NCBI GenBank assembly: GCA_015039365.1 | Contig: WION01000114.1 | Location: forward strand, 87,187-151,186 | DNA from: Amanita rubescens | Lineage: Eukaryota; Basidiomycota; Agaricomycetes; Agaricales; Amanitaceae | Direction: 5' to 3' | DNA length: 64,000 nt | Shown here: positions 22,933 through 35,333 of the stretch, one piece after another | Layout: the number at the start of each line of letters is the position of its first letter | Numbering within the stretch: position 1 is the stretch's first letter | The notes under the pieces: model-generated | Told to the model about the DNA's origin: nothing | Database searches by the model: none | Seen by the model: the letters and a program-made list of their open reading frames with translations, nothing else | Program-made: the position numbers and the translations under genes

Positions 22933-23929
22933 AGCTCTGAGGTGGTGGGAGGAAGGAAAGGGCGTCGGTTTTTGTGGGGACGCCCCAGTCTAATGCCACT
23001 CTCGGCCCCTGCCGAATCACACGAACCGTCGATTACATAATACCCGAGGTCTAGGCCGCCCGCACAGCTATTCACATTCAGTGCGGCCCTTCAGGTGAAC
23101 AACAGCCTGGACCTTGCGTCAGGTACGAATGAATGAAACCCTTGGTCTGTGAGTTCGTAGAAAAGGGGTACGGACATTCAAACTCATCACGTACCTCTGC
23201 GGGTAAATGAGATTCTTGTCCTGCCCCTTTCCTGGCGACCGTGCCACAGGTCTGTCAGCCTCGCGGCAGCTCCACCAGCACTATTACTCCCAGCCGTCGC
23301 ATGTTTCACAAGAAATCTGCTGGTCTCAACGTGGCCTGGTTCAAAGCCTAGTATCTTCACGGCACCGTGACGGGTGCTGTGCTTGCACGTCAAGTTTTGG
23401 AAAAGATAGTCTTGGCGGGAATAAATACGAGTTGGCTCAAATCCGATGCGGTATGATGGCGCTGCTCTCCGTTCCAGCATGAAAAGAAGGAGGGGGCGGT
23501 ACCAGTTCACGGGGTTCATGAGTTTTTGGGAATGTACAAGGCCAGGGAGGCTGGAGCAACCGAACTGTTGGTCGAGGCATAAGATCATTGGATATCAATT
23601 CCAAGAGGTGCCTTTATCATCGTGTGACTGTGACTCTACCTGGTTAGAATGATAGAATGATTTGAGCCCTACTCTGACGCGTACGCGTTTGAGGTCCTCA
23701 GAAGGTCCATCAAAATCTGATAAATCCGAGATGCCAAGTGAAATTGGAAATTCATTATTGCCACCCAAGCATCTTCTGCCCTCAGATAATAGATTGCAAA
23801 ACGTCAGGAACCTTTTCCAAATTATTTCAGATGAAGCACGCATGGAAGAACATGTTTGCGGCTATTTTTAGATTTGATCCGTTACAATCTATAAATACTT
23901 TAATGGCAGTCGGCGTTACTAAAAGTAGC
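22933..23929. other. Intergenic, with a weak asparaginyl-tRNA synthetase-like trace
   Basis: Mostly non-coding. On the minus strand about 23205-23290, the run GGAGCTGCCGCGAGGCTGAC and the following tccTGGCGACC/CCTTTCC block resemble the GAAVRLTGQLVASPGKGQG exon of the synthetase at about 27220-27290, with frame breaks. I cannot extend the match far. 23595-23900 shows no recognisable coding. Confidence 0.3.
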
Positions 23930-23969
23930 AAGTGGATTCATCCCGCAATGGGGGAATGGCGGGAACTCG

Positions 23970-24275
23970 AATTCTCTTTTCCTTCTTATCAACCTCTCCT
24001 TTGTCAGGTTCCCCTTTACCAGCTTCTGAAAATCGTGACCTTTCTTCCAGGATCGCCTGTGAACCCCGATTGCCGATTGCGTCACCCTGCATGACGGGAT
24101 ACAGCGTTCGGAGAAATCGTGTTGGCGCATTCTGGTGCGACGTTTTCTTCTGGATATGCATGGATTGGTTTATTGGGTAGATTGCTATCCGGTGAAGATC
24201 CCAGTACATAGGCAGAGGAGAAGCGCCAGATGGCAGCGAATAAACGCGTAGAGGTGCCAAGAGGCGAAGATCATG
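23970..24275 (-). pseudogene. Inverted fragment of the VHS-GAT gene (linker exon)
   Basis: The minus strand reads SLPSGASP, QNAPTRFLRTL, AIGNRGSQAILEERSRFSEA and GEPDKGEVDKKEKR, matching the parent linker SLPSGASP, PPNAPVALGILRAL, TVGNRDSQATLEERSQLSEA and GEPDKGSVDKKERR at about 17530-17860. It therefore lies in opposite orientation to the rest of the duplicated copy immediately to its right. Diverged and frameshifted; no start. Confidence 0.85.
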
Positions 24276-24556
24276 ATTATAGGGATGGATCCATCTGAAG
24301 CTTTGTCAGATCCACGTAGTGCTGCGAATACTACTGATCCACTCCTCCCCTCTGCAATTTCCTGAAGATCAATATAATATTCTCCCAGGGGCTTAACCAC
24401 CTCAGAAAGCCAACCACGATATCGCGCAGTTATAGGTCGGGTGTCGTTATTCTGGTTGGCGGGGAAGACGGCTGGCTTGAGTGATTAATCACAATCGCTG
24501 GCCGTGATACCCCATTCGTTCCACCGTCGCTGCCATATTGCCCGTCATCCTCTTGC
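24276..24556 (-). pseudogene. Inverted fragment of the PAK kinase gene
   Basis: The minus strand reads EYYIDLQEIAEG and SGSVFAA-like residues, and upstream VVKPL. The DNA matches 30350-30640 of the kinase gene at the right (the blocks ggcagcgacgg, gtatcgtggttggctttctg and gaggtagttaagcct are recognisable in reverse complement), with a roughly 27-bp loss where the parent has EFIDEAIDPR. It is fused directly to VHS-GAT-derived DNA on both sides. Confidence 0.85.
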
Positions 24557-25745
24557 GTACATCGGAAGACTGGACGTTGGTCCTGGAAGTGTGTGTGATA
24601 GGGCATCAGCTAACGCGGAAAACGCGAAGGAGGCTGTTCGCGCCCTGCGGAGAGAGTTTGGGTGAGTGTTGTCATTCTCGGTCCAACACATCCATTCAAA
24701 TTTACGGAAGATATGGCGAACCACCTGCCCAGCTATCGGCCGCTCGGGTACATTTCTTCACGCCAAGCTCATTAGAACAGTTATGGGCAATTATGTGACG
24801 TAATTGCTCCGAGGTCTTTCTCTCTGAAACTGCCAGTCGCAAATTTCTCATCACCCTGGAAGGATTGATCACATCTTCAGCGACTTCGCCTGTAATACGG
24901 GAACGCCTGCTGCTGTTATGGCGGTCAGTGCAAATCAGCATACGTTTATCCCTCCTAATCTCTGTCAAAGGCCCCAAAGATTCTGGTTTTCGACGCCTTT
25001 GGAAGAAGGTCAAACCAGTGGATAAACCCGAGGAAGTGAGCATTTCAGCAGCTTGACTCTTCGATATGTTAACATTCAGTTTGAGGGCGTTCCTTTTGAC
25101 ATCGATGATGCAACAAGTAATGCACCCACGGGACCCAGACATTCTCAGAATGTCATACCTGAGTTTATACCGCCGGAAGAGGTTATACGAAGATCATTCC
25201 AAGAATGCTCCATTAGCATGGGGAATGCTGCTTTACTGTCAGATGCTCTTGTTGCTTGTCAGCCTGAGAGACTAAAATCGGACGCTTTTATTAGAGTATG
25301 GCAAGCTTCCCATTCTGTGTCTCGGGACTTTGAACACGGTTGCAGGATTTCCATGCAAAATGCCGATTATCTCAGGAGCTCATCTTTTGGCAGATACCAT
25401 GGGCCACTGCGGGTGTGGAGCATTCAAGGGCTTGCGCGCTCACAGCTTCTTCGGACTGGCCAGCGCCCTCCAGATGAAGATGGACCGACGACCGAAGAGA
25501 AATTGTTGGGCGAACTGCTGAAAGCCAACGAAGGACTACAATTTGTTCTTAAGCAGTACAAAGACTTGGAACGGGTGGCTGTCGAGCGCCGAACAGAGGA
25601 TACAAGTGGGATAGACCCTCGAGTGCGTCATGTCCTTATTCTGCTGCGGTAGCATGTATAACTTTTGTGTGCGGTATTTCCAGGATACGGAGCCATGGCA
25701 TCGATCAGATTATGTGCAAAGCCTTACCAATGAAGTGAAGAGATA
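24557..25745 (+). pseudogene. Duplicated VHS-GAT gene fragment, nonsense-bearing
   Basis: Colinear with the parent gene 18035-19420, introns included, so a DNA-level duplication and not a retrocopy. Recognisable: SEDWTLVLEVC, RYGEPPAQLS, the LWAIM exon followed by TGA at 24796-24798 where the parent has Trp (ATGTGGCGT to ATGTGACGT), KFLITLEGLITSSATSPVIR, SGFRRLWKKVKPVDKPEE, FIPPEEVIRRSFQECSISMG, EEKLLGELLKANEGLQFVLK and QYKDLERVAVERRTEDTS. About 135 bp containing one parental intron is missing near 25164. Non-functional. Confidence 0.9.
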
Positions 25746-25826
25746 CACAATATAAGCGGTGGAAAATCGGAATCGCACTTTCCCAGTGGATATTTAATGA
25801 AGGATGGAACCTTTTCATTCATAATT

Positions 25827-27649
25827 TCAAAGTAACATTCTTCCCGCCCACCTTGGTATGGGTATTGCCTCCCTCACATTATCAACACCACCAACCCAAG
25901 CTACCAACCTTTCGAATCCCATCCCAAACCCTGCGTGTGGCGCCCCTCCGTACTTTCTCAAATCTCTATACCATTCATATTCGGGGCCGCCCATCCCGGC
26001 CTTCTCCATCCGATCGCTAAGCACATCCAACCGCTCTTCTCTTACGCTTCCACCTACGAGCTCTCCAACATTTGGTACGAGAAGGTCGAAACATGCGACT
26101 GTTTCTTCTTCCTCCGTGCTAGAATCGGCGAGTTGACGAGAATTCAAGCGCATGTAGAAGGGTTTCAAAGACGCCGGATAATCTGTCACGAATACTGGCC
26201 CCCCAACTAGCTGGCTAGCCAGCCAATGCTCATGTTCGCTTTGCAATCCCTTACTGTAGCTGGGTTCGTACTGAAACCTGGTACTGCTCACATGGCCTCC
26301 GCTGGTGGCATACGTCGCATGATAGCTCTTCAGCTCGTTAATACTTTCCGAATAAGTCATCCTCGTCCAGGGCTGTTCAGCTGTAACAGCCCTTTCAACC
26401 AAAGAGAGCCGGTCCTCGTTATTCTGTTGCCACAACACGGAAAGTTCATCGTTTGGCTCTGATCCAGCTACTATGCCCCCAAGAACAGACCGTAACATTG
26501 TTTCGACCACTTGGCACATTTCCTCTGTATCGCTCTTTGCGCCCATTAAAGTGTTTGTCCCGAACGCGGAGAAGGCCCATTCGGCTTCTAACATCCAAAA
26601 TTCGGCGAGGTGTCGTGCCGTTAGAGAGGGTTCGGCGCGAAAGCAGGGTGAGAGTGTATACACGCGCGAAAGAGCCGAGGCGAGTGCTTCAAGGTGGAGT
26701 TGATGCGAGACGGTGAGATACGCAGGGCGAGAGAAGAACTCAATTGAGGGTAGGGAAGAGGGTGAGCTAGATGAAGCTTGTTGAGTGGCTGCTGGGTGCT
26801 CTCCCTCTACGGGAGCGACGCGAAATGCTTCGCCTGCGCCTTCTGCATCGTTTCCGGTTAGGATGGGAGTGTTGACTGAGTAGAACCCTTGATTCTACGT
26901 ATAATGTATATTGAGAGAGAGCAGCGCAGCAATGAGTGAAAAGGTACGGACATTGAACCAGTCGTCTATGCCTCTCTGAAGCACACTCCGTAACCTGATC
27001 ATGGCTGCTATCTTGTCTGTTCTTGCGCGTAAATGGGTATGGTCGCGGAGGTACTCGTTCGAGAGAGCTTGCTTTTGAATTGGATATGCCTGTTTACGTT
27101 ACTTAGCTAGTTAGCTACCCCGAGATAAGACATGACTAACGTCGTGTGGGCATTCGCCAAGAAGTTCTACGCGCTCTGGTTGGAAGGACGCTGAAGAGTC
27201 ATTTCCAAGATCAACAAGAAGCTCCTTGCCCTGCCCCTTTCCGGGAGACGCGACAAGTTGTCCTGTTAGTCTGACTGCAGCTCCGTTTGTTAGTCTGCAT
27301 TATGAGCATCGCGTAAAGTCATTCGCGTCGTCACCGAAGAAAGCCCTCAAACATTATGATAAGCGAATCAATGGATGACATCGCATACTAACCTTTTCAT
27401 CTCTGCAGAGTCCTTACCAATGCCCACAAACACCGCCTGCAATCCAATTGCTGAGCTTCCGTCTGTGACTACTGCAAACGATACGTTCTTCTGTCGTCGG
27501 ATGGACTTGATCCACCCTGAAACTGTAACCTCTTGGGCATGGTTAGTTTCTGGAGACGTTGCGAGGAGCTGGCGGATATTTGGCCTAAAGCGGGGGCCAG
27601 TGAATGAGAGAGGCGAGGCACAGGATGATAGTAGTCGTTGCCGGATCAT
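25827..27649 (-). CDS. SLM5: Asparaginyl-tRNA synthetase, mitochondrial type
   Basis: Class II aminoacyl-tRNA synthetase charging tRNA-Asn. ATG 27649 begins a basic, hydroxylated presequence (MIRQRLLSSCASPLSFTGP) suited to mitochondrial import. The OB-fold anticodon domain: VTVSGWIKSIRRQKNVSFAV, GLQAVFVGIGKDSAEMKR, GAAVRLTGQLVASPGKGQGK. Several introns (about 27390-27290, 27140-27090, 26950-26890) precede the catalytic core: GFYSVNTPILTGNDAEGAGE, LTVSHQLHLEALASALSRVY, motif 2 FRAEPSLTARHLAEFWMLEA, FVTDYPASLKPFYMRLN, LVPNVGELVGGSVREERLD and motif 3 GFGMGFERLVAWVGGVDNVR, EAIPIPRWAGRMLL. Length and motifs are complete. The Asn versus Asp choice rests on overall likeness to the fungal SLM5 group and the ELVGGSVREER segment. 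Confidence 0.92.
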
Positions 27650-27925
27650 TCAATTTCCGGCGTGCTCCAAACGGTGCAAAATAGTTATAAGTTTGGTACT
27701 AAGATTGGCACATCGCATTCGTATATCACAACTAACACTTAGCTTCAACTGTAGAATGTTATGACTATATATTTACTAGCAACGCTTAATTGCTAAATTT
27801 CCTTACTTAAATTCGCTAAAGATAAGCCCCGGGAAATTCCGAGACGACATTGGACAATAAGAACACACAAGCCTCTAACGCCTTGAACGCTGGGGGACAA
27901 CGACGCGTCTCTGAGGCCTCTAGAC
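27650..27925. promoter_or_regulatory. Divergent promoter region between AsnRS and PAK kinase
   Basis: A 276-bp gap between two head-to-head start codons, AT-rich in the middle. It must hold both promoters; no defined element stands out. Confidence 0.5.
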
Positions 27926-30900
27926 ATGGCCAGCAGTACCTCCTCTTCCTTGGCAAGCAACCCTTCGAAGTCTTCTCGAATTTCGTCTCTTAAGGCATTC
28001 AAATTCATTGCCAAGGAGAAGGGATCGAAACCACCTCCACCGCCTCCAAAAGACCTCCATCATATGTCAAGCAGGGTTCTCTCCCCTGACACCCTTTCTA
28101 TTCCTCCAAACTCGCCTGCATCTCCATATCATCACACACAATTCCATCAGAGAGCCTCTCCGGATCCTAGTCGGTCTTCTCTGTCACTCGCATCTTCTGC
28201 TGCATCGGGAAGATCTCAAACAGAGGATTCACATTCTCAGAGACAATCTCGGCTGAAGGTCAAAGCATCAAGCCTACTGACTCTGGTGAAACGCACTGGA
28301 AAGTCTATCAAGTCTCCTGACCCCGAGCGCCCATGTTCATCCCGGGAGGATGCTGGAATATCGACCCCGTGGAATTTTCAGGTGAGGCAATGTTTAGGAT
28401 GTTGTGTAGATAGCTGAAGTACCTTCTGTAGCATAACATCCATGTGGACGAAGCGTATGTTTTGTGCTCAATATTGTACCCTTCTGACACTACTATACTC
28501 CAGATTCATCGGTATACCGCCTTCTTGGTCTACACAGCTGGCTTCTGCCGGGTTTACACCAGAGGAGATTGCTGCCATACAAACACGCCGTGCAAATCTG
28601 TACAACGATGCTCCCAATCTACGTATTAATACCGCTCCACCTACGACTACGACTCCCATCCTTAGCCGTCCATCGCCGAGGACAACATCCCTTAGGAGAC
28701 AATTTTCGGACGCGTCGCTCCATTCCGCAAGTCAAGTTCACCCCAAACTACCGCCCCAAATTACCTCTATTACCCAACCTGCATTAACGTCCTCACCTTC
28801 TTCTACCTCGCTCCATTCTGTCAGAACAACCACGACCAATAGCAGCAGAAACCCGGCCTCCCAGAATGGTCACGCGCCCATTCCATCAGCTCTGCACGAA
28901 GCTGCGTCCACTCTTTCTACGTCACTTGCATCTCATTCCGAGGCGACTGGCGGTCAGATATTGGATCATAGTCGATCCCAATCAGTTGGATTGAATGGGC
29001 CACCACGTAAACCCTTCCCAAATGTGGCTTCGCAACTGATATCTTCCCCTCCGCCTGCCTATACCCAGTCCATCGCTAGTAAGAAGACGCGAATAGACGA
29101 TGCTTCGCAGACCACATCTTCGCATAGGCAGCAGCAAGGCATGGATTCTGTTTCAAAATCTGCGGTACCAGGCCGTCGAGTTAGCATAATCCGTAACAAG
29201 CGTAACTCAATTCTTCCACCTCGCCTATCAATACACAAAGACGCCGGCAGTCTTGATTTGTCTTCATGGAGCGCTGAGCTGCTTTCTGGAATATCATCAT
29301 CAAGTTTTAACTCTAATTTCAGTGATGGATCGTCCAGATTTGCGCTGGAACAATCCATAACTCCTTCGACGAACGTTACATCACCCGGGTCGCAGCCATC
29401 TAGCTCCAAATCGTCAACTGCAGCAATGCAATCACCAGTAGCACAAGAATCTGGACCAACCGATGCCCAAGATCGGCGGCCGGGAGCTAAACATCAACCA
29501 TCACGGCCTATACCGCCTATCGTCGTTCAAGAGGTTCCTTTGGGGCAGGCTGGCGGAGATTCACCTGCTCCACCCACAGGATGGGCGGAGCCCGCTTCTG
29601 CCACCCGATTATCGCCATCGAGTCCCCGTGCAGCCGAACCACGCAGTGCGTCCTTGTCTGCAACATTATCCGAGTTCGACGGTTTGTTGGACAAAGACAT
29701 TCCGATCAGTCCTAGCGCGTACTCTGCAGCACTCGAAGATTCTCATTCTCCGGTCTTGCCTTTAAGTCCAGAAGCACACACAGACCCTCTTTCATCGTCC
29801 AAGGCTCCGGGGAAGCCAAGACGAAACAATAGCCAACGGCGCGATGCAGATCCAGAAGATCCGGATGAGAGTTTCTTGCATGTGGATGATGCGCAGGACC
29901 AACACGCGAATAGGTACTCTAGCCGCAGTAGTTCCTCGACTCTTACTGTGACTGGATATGCCGAATCGGCACTAGTGCGGAATGCGTCGGTCGTCAGGAG
30001 GACAAGTGCGTATGTGATCGACAAAACGAATCTAGGAGTGGCTCGACAGCAGGGGAGGCTACCCCCCGGGGTTACGAACAGGTTGCCTCCATTGGGTGTT
30101 CAACATGTCAAGCACCCATCTTCCCCTCTAAGCTCGCATTTCGGAAGCGAGGATGGTTCTCCACGAGGGTCTCTTTCATCGGGTTCGCCGTCGCAAGATC
30201 ATCCAACGCCAACAACGGACACTGATTTGCCGCTGGGATATTATATGGGGGCGACGTATACTCCGTCCTCTTCCAGGTTCACGTTGGAGACGAAGTCACC
30301 GGTACATATGCTTGTGTCTTCGGCAAACACGTTTGGTGGTGTGCAGGAGGAAGAGGAAGAGGACGACGGACAATATGGCAGCGACGGTGTAATGGATGGG
30401 GTACCACGACCGACAATTGTGATTGATCACTCTAGCCAGCCGTCTTCCCCTCCACATAGGGTAACGACACCTGACCGCATAACGCCCATAACTCCAGCTC
30501 CACGGTATCGTGGTTGGCTTTCTGAGGTAGTTAAGCCTCTGGAAGAATTCATCGACGAGGCAATCGATCCTAGAGAATATTATATCGATCTTCAGGAAAT
30601 TGCGGAAGGGGAGAGTGGATCAGTGTTCGCAGCGCAGATTGCAAATTACAAGGATCTGACGAAGCTTCGGTTGGATCCTGCCCTTACACAAAGGGACCGG
30701 CAGACCCTGGACGGTGGGGAACCTGTTGCCATTGCCATCAAGAGTGTTGCTATAGTGCCGTCGGGCTCACCGAAGCTCCTTGAGCTGGAGAGAGAGTTGA
30801 AGTTGATGAAAGGCTTATCATACGAGTATATCCTTGGCATGGATGCGCTATATGTAGATCTTGTGGAGGATTCGCTGTGGATACGGATGGAACTGATGGA

Positions 30901-31777
30901 GAGGAGCCTGGCGGATGTCATTTCGCTTGTGGATAGTGGCCTTGTGCTCCTCGACCGAATGCTTGCGAGGTTTGCTAGTGACGTGCGTTGCCCTTTCGTC
31001 TCGGATCTGTAGATATATCCTCATAGCGCTCGTACATGACAGGTCCTACAGGCGCTGCAATTCCTTCAACGCCACAACATAGCCCATCGTGATGTTCGGT
31101 CGGATAACTTGCTGTTGAATCTTCATGGCATACTGAAACTAGGCGAGTGTTCACCATGACAAAGTCGAGGTAGCTTGGCTGACTACATATTAACAGCTGA
31201 CTTTTCAGCCGCCGCGCAAGTTTCGCCTTCATCACCAATGCAATCGGAGGTTGTAGGGGTCCCTTACTGGCAGGTTAGTCTATCAGTCTATTTGCGGGCC
31301 AATCTGATGTGCCGCCCACCTTGACCTAGGCACCAGAAGTTCGAAGGTAAGTTTCACGTGCTAACAGTGAACATCGTCTTGACTTGGACCGTATCCAGCC
31401 CTCCGTACAACGCATTGAAGGTGGATGTCTGGTCTCTAGGGGCAACCGTATGGGAAATGGCGGAGGCGGAGCCTCCCTTCGCCAGCTCGCAACAATTATC
31501 GGATCGGTGGCCGCCATTGAGCAAACCAAAGCTGTTCTCACCCGTCTTTCATGATTTCTTGCGACAGTGCTCGGAACCAGCAGCATCGCGCCCAAGCCCT
31601 GCGACCCTGTGTTCCGTATGTATTGTCCTATTACCATGCAAAATAATTATGCTCATTATGCCTTAATAACAGCATCCGTTCGTGATGAATGCTTGTGGAA
31701 GAAGCGTTATCATGCAGCTCCTTTCACAATGCATGACTATTGAGAAACAACAATACCAAAACGAAGAGGAAAGCTAG
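27926..31777 (+). CDS. PAK/STE20-type protein kinase with CRIB domain
   Basis: Rho/Cdc42-responsive serine-threonine kinase. ATG 27926; Ser/Pro-rich N-terminus; the CRIB motif is split by two introns: ISTPWNFQ, HNIHVDEA, FIGIPPSWSTQLASAGFTPE. A linker of about 600 Ser/Pro-rich residues follows (28600-30500). Kinase domain: EYYIDLQEIAEGESGSVFAA (Gly loop), VAIAIKSVAIV (Lys), LERELKLMKGL (Glu), then after an intron FLQRHNIAHRDVRSDNLLLN (catalytic loop). A GC-AG intron (31143-31196) lies inside the activation segment start, giving ADFSAAAQV instead of DFG. Then GVPYWQAPEVR, ALKVDVWSLGATVWEMAEAE, HDFLRQCSEPAASRPSPATL and the C-terminal ACGRSVIMQLLSQCMTIEKQ. Stop TAG 31775-31777. All phosphotransfer residues except the DFG glycine are present, so it is probably active or a family with DFS as norm. 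A piece of it was copied into the pseudogene at 24.3 kb. Confidence 0.9.
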
Positions 31778-33407
31778 CTCTGGGGTCATTAACTCCGGGC
31801 TCAGCTGTATTCATTTTTCTCTTCAAGCATGTTCTCATCATCATCTGCACATATACCCCCAAGATACTATTGTTATTACGCACTCTTGCTATCATATCTC
31901 GCAAACCATTTATTCAACCTGTTACTTAAATCACACATCACCAGCCTCCCATACCATTTTTCCTGTGACATGCTGTAATGAGGGATTAACACCATTGTTA
32001 GACATGAACTTTTAATTGGGATCAATTTGTAGCTTACTGCAATCTATTGTGAAAATTCGGGGAGGGTTTCAGTTTTATTGTCTCTTGATGGACAAAGGAA
32101 TTTTGAAAAATTAATTATTAATTAATTAGGAGAGAAAAGGAAGAGGTTGAAGGGGAGTGGGGGAACCAATGAAAATGAGAGGGAAAATACATTTCAAAAG
32201 AATTAATACTTAATAATCTTCATTACATCAGCAAAATGGGATTTTCCGCTTTGATCGCTCCATGCTCTGGCAAACAATGCTTCAGTCCCTCCAGCTCTGG
32301 CGACGTCATCTTTTGTCACTCCAGGCTGGTGTCTGGTATGAATAGATAGCTCTGATCAATAGTTCCCACCCTGCCTTTACAGGCAGTTCAGTCAAAATCT
32401 TGCAACAACTCTTCTTATTAGAACATGAGGTGTCTTGCAACAGAGTGAATAGAAACATAAGTTGCACCAGAGTGATATATCACCCAATGACTCCCGCCGT
32501 CCACCTGTGGTCATGTGACTCACACCCGCGCTAGCGTTGCAACCCGCCCGCCTGCTTCCGCCCTGCATGAGAACTGAGCACCTTGACTCACACCCACGCT
32601 AGCGTTGCAACCCACCCGCCCGCTTCTGCCCTGCTATGCATGAGAACTGAGCACCTGCTGGTCACTGATCGCCACCCTCGTGCCAGTGTTGCAACCGCAG
32701 TCCGTCCCATTATGGCGCATGCCCCGCAATACACCTGGCACCTCCCACGCCCTTTTTTGCTCTATACCTCGCCTACACCCATGGTTGAATGACAGGCCTG
32801 CCTTTGTTTGCCCCTGCTTCATCCTCCCGACCATCCTGGCTGACCCCTGTTGGAACAGCCACCACATCTGACTAATCCAGGGTCACCATTATCAGACAGA
32901 TTGCTGACGGTGCAACATGCTTAAACTTCCAGACATTGTTGCAACAACTGATCTTACTGGTTTGACAGATTTAATCGAAGCAGGTGACATGCTCAGGCAC
33001 ATTCACCGATTTGGTGCCAGGGTCCTCGCCCCTGGGAGAAGAGAGACTGCCAAAGATCCCTTGCCCTGGAATCGTGCGAAACGCTTTGCAAACACAGCTT
33101 TCAAAGCTCGCTCAAGACTACTCCTGATTTGCAGAAATCAATGTGCAATGTTTAGAAGAACGTGTTCGCTGTGGATGAAATTGCCTGCATTCTATATCCT
33201 CAATGCAATATCCAAAATTGTCTACAGTGGGACTTATTCTCACCTCTCATCTGTTGCAACACACTGAGCCCCAACCATCCAGCCCATGTCTCAATAGTAG
33301 CTACAATGCGTTATCAAAGAATAGGGATTTATTGGGAACCCATTCGTGTTATCTATGGTGGGTCTTTCAATAACCTGGGTAGCTTTCATTTCATTAGTTT
33401 TCATATC
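31778..33407. other. Long intergenic stretch, no confident gene
   Basis: AT-rich to 32300. Holds a 68-72 bp direct duplication at 32516-32655. The stretch 32917-33267 is open (begins MLKLPDIVATTDLTGLTDLI) but I do not recognise it and it has no matching exon nearby; it may be a remnant of a transposon. No RNA gene seen. Confidence 0.5.
32516..32655. repeat. Two-copy tandem repeat, about 70 bp
   Basis: Both units contain tgactcacaccc, gctagcgttgcaaccc and tgagaactgagcacc in the same order (32516-32583 and 32584-32655), with a 4-bp insertion in the second. Confidence 0.9.
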
Positions 33408-35331
33408 CCCCCCAGGGAACATCCTTTCATAACATTTGGGCCTTTCATTTCAGTAGTTTTCATATCCCCCAGGGAACATCCTTTCATAACATTTGGGCCT
33501 TTCATTTCATTAGTTTTCATATCCCCCAGGGAACATCCTTTCATAACATTTGGGCCTTTCATTTCATTAGTTTTCATAACCCCAGGGAACATCCTTTCAT
33601 AACTTCTGGGCCTTTCATTTCATTACTTCCCATGGCCCCCAGGAAATATCCTTTCATAACTTTTGGGCAATTTGAGTGATTTCCTTTTTCAGTATTCAGG
33701 GTCAAATTTCCTAAAAAGGAAATGGGTGATGTAATGTGCGCTTTAGGATCCTGTGACACATTTCCAAAAATGGAAATAGTGCCCTTTGGTCTTTCCATTT
33801 TGGGAAATATCTGCTCACTGTTGGTGGTGATGAGCAGCAAGAAATTGCAATATCTCCCTCAATACTGAATATTTTTGTGGTGCTTTTTTTGGAACATATT
33901 CCTTATATGTATATGTACCTATCCACTATGTTAGAGTGTAAAAAATGCAAGTGGTTTCTGTCAGAATGCAACATGTCTTGCTCACTGTTGTCAACAGTGA
34001 GGAGGGACAAATGACAATATCTCCATCAATACTGATTATTTGTGTGGCGCTTTTTTTGGTATGTCCCCATTAGGCATATAGGAAGGTATTTGGCATGTCA
34101 GAATGCAAATAGTATGTACTAATCATGCCAAGAATGAAATTGGTGTGCTCACTGTCTGCCATGATGAGCAGCTATATCTCCACCAAAACAAGATCTCCCT
34201 GTGGTGCTTTTTTGATTTGCAATCACACGTAACAAAGATAAACATTGGCAGGGTCTCAACAGAGGATTCTTAGGCAAGATCAAGTGGAATGTCCCATTTT
34301 GCCTGACATGTCAAGTTGTCAACCACTGTTTCTGTATCATGTTCGGACTTTTATCATGAAACTGAAAATTACAAATTAATCAGCAGGGTAATGTGCTTCC
34401 AGACACCCTGAATGACACTCTGTTATCATAACAAATCAAGATCCAAAAAAGTGCCACAGAAAGATCTTGTTTTGGTGGAGATATGGCTGCTCATTGTGGC
34501 AGACAGTGAGCACACCAATTTTCTTTGTGGCATGATTGGTAACTATTATTTGTAGTCTGACATGCCAAATACCTTCCTATATGCCTAATGGGGACATACC
34601 AAAAAAAGCGCCACACAAATAATCAGTATTGATGGAGATATTGTCATTTGTCCCTCCTTACTGTTGACAACAGTGAGCAAGACATGTTGCATTCTGACAG
34701 AAACCACTTGCATTTTTTACACTCTAACATAGTGGATAGGTGCATATACATATAAGGAATATGTTCCAAAAAAAGCGCCACAAAAATATTCAGTATTGAG
34801 GGAGATACTGCAATTTCTTGCTGCTCATCACCACCAACAGTGAGCAGATATTTCCCAAAATGGAAAGACCAAAGGGCACTATTTCCATTTTTGGAAATGC
34901 GCCACAGGATCCTAAAGCGCACATTACATCACCCATTTCCTTTTTAGGAAATTTGACCCTGAAAATCAATCAGCAAATATCTCAATGAAATTAGCACCAA
35001 ACACTGTCATACAACCACATTTAGAAAGCCACTGACCAATTAATTGACCCTGAAATTACATCATTGTTTCCTTTTTAGGAAATTTGACCCTGAATACTGA
35101 AAAAGGAAATTACTCAAATTGGCTATTTCCTAAAAAGGAAATCACTAAATCTGCTCCTTCCTAAAAAGGAAATCACTCAAATTGCCCAAAAGTTATGAAA
35201 GGATATTTCCTGGGGGCCATGGGAAGTAATGAAATGAAAGGCCCAGAAGTTATGAAAGGATGTTCCCTGGGGGATATGAAAACTACTGAAATGAAAGGCC
35301 CAAATGTTATGAAAGGATGTTCCCTGGGGGC
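33408..35331. mobile_element. Imperfect palindromic (foldback) element, older relative of the 43.4-kb palindrome
   Basis: The left part is repeated in reverse complement on the right: for example GGATCC blocks at 33746-33751 and 34908-34913, flanked by matching sequence, and the outer ATGAAAGGATGTTCCCTGGG-type ends. The arms differ by point changes and by about 190 bp present only on the right (about 34955-35150). Its internal sequence is clearly homologous to the perfect palindrome at 43385-45485: a 92-codon minus-strand frame at 34644-34922 matches the one there with scattered substitutions. Exact ends and target duplication were not found because both ends are made of tandem repeats. Confidence 0.8.
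33413..33696. repeat. 57-bp tandem repeat array, five units
   Basis: CAGGGAACATCCTTTCATAA recurs at 33413, 33470, 33527, 33583 and (diverged) 33640, period 56-57 bp. The mirror arm at 35190-35331 has only three units, so the copies changed in number after the palindrome formed. Confidence 0.92.
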
Positions 35332-35333
35332 TA

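Noticed and set aside
33413..33696. CRISPR-like array
   Set aside because: The 57-bp units are contiguous with no unique spacers, and the genome is eukaryotic.
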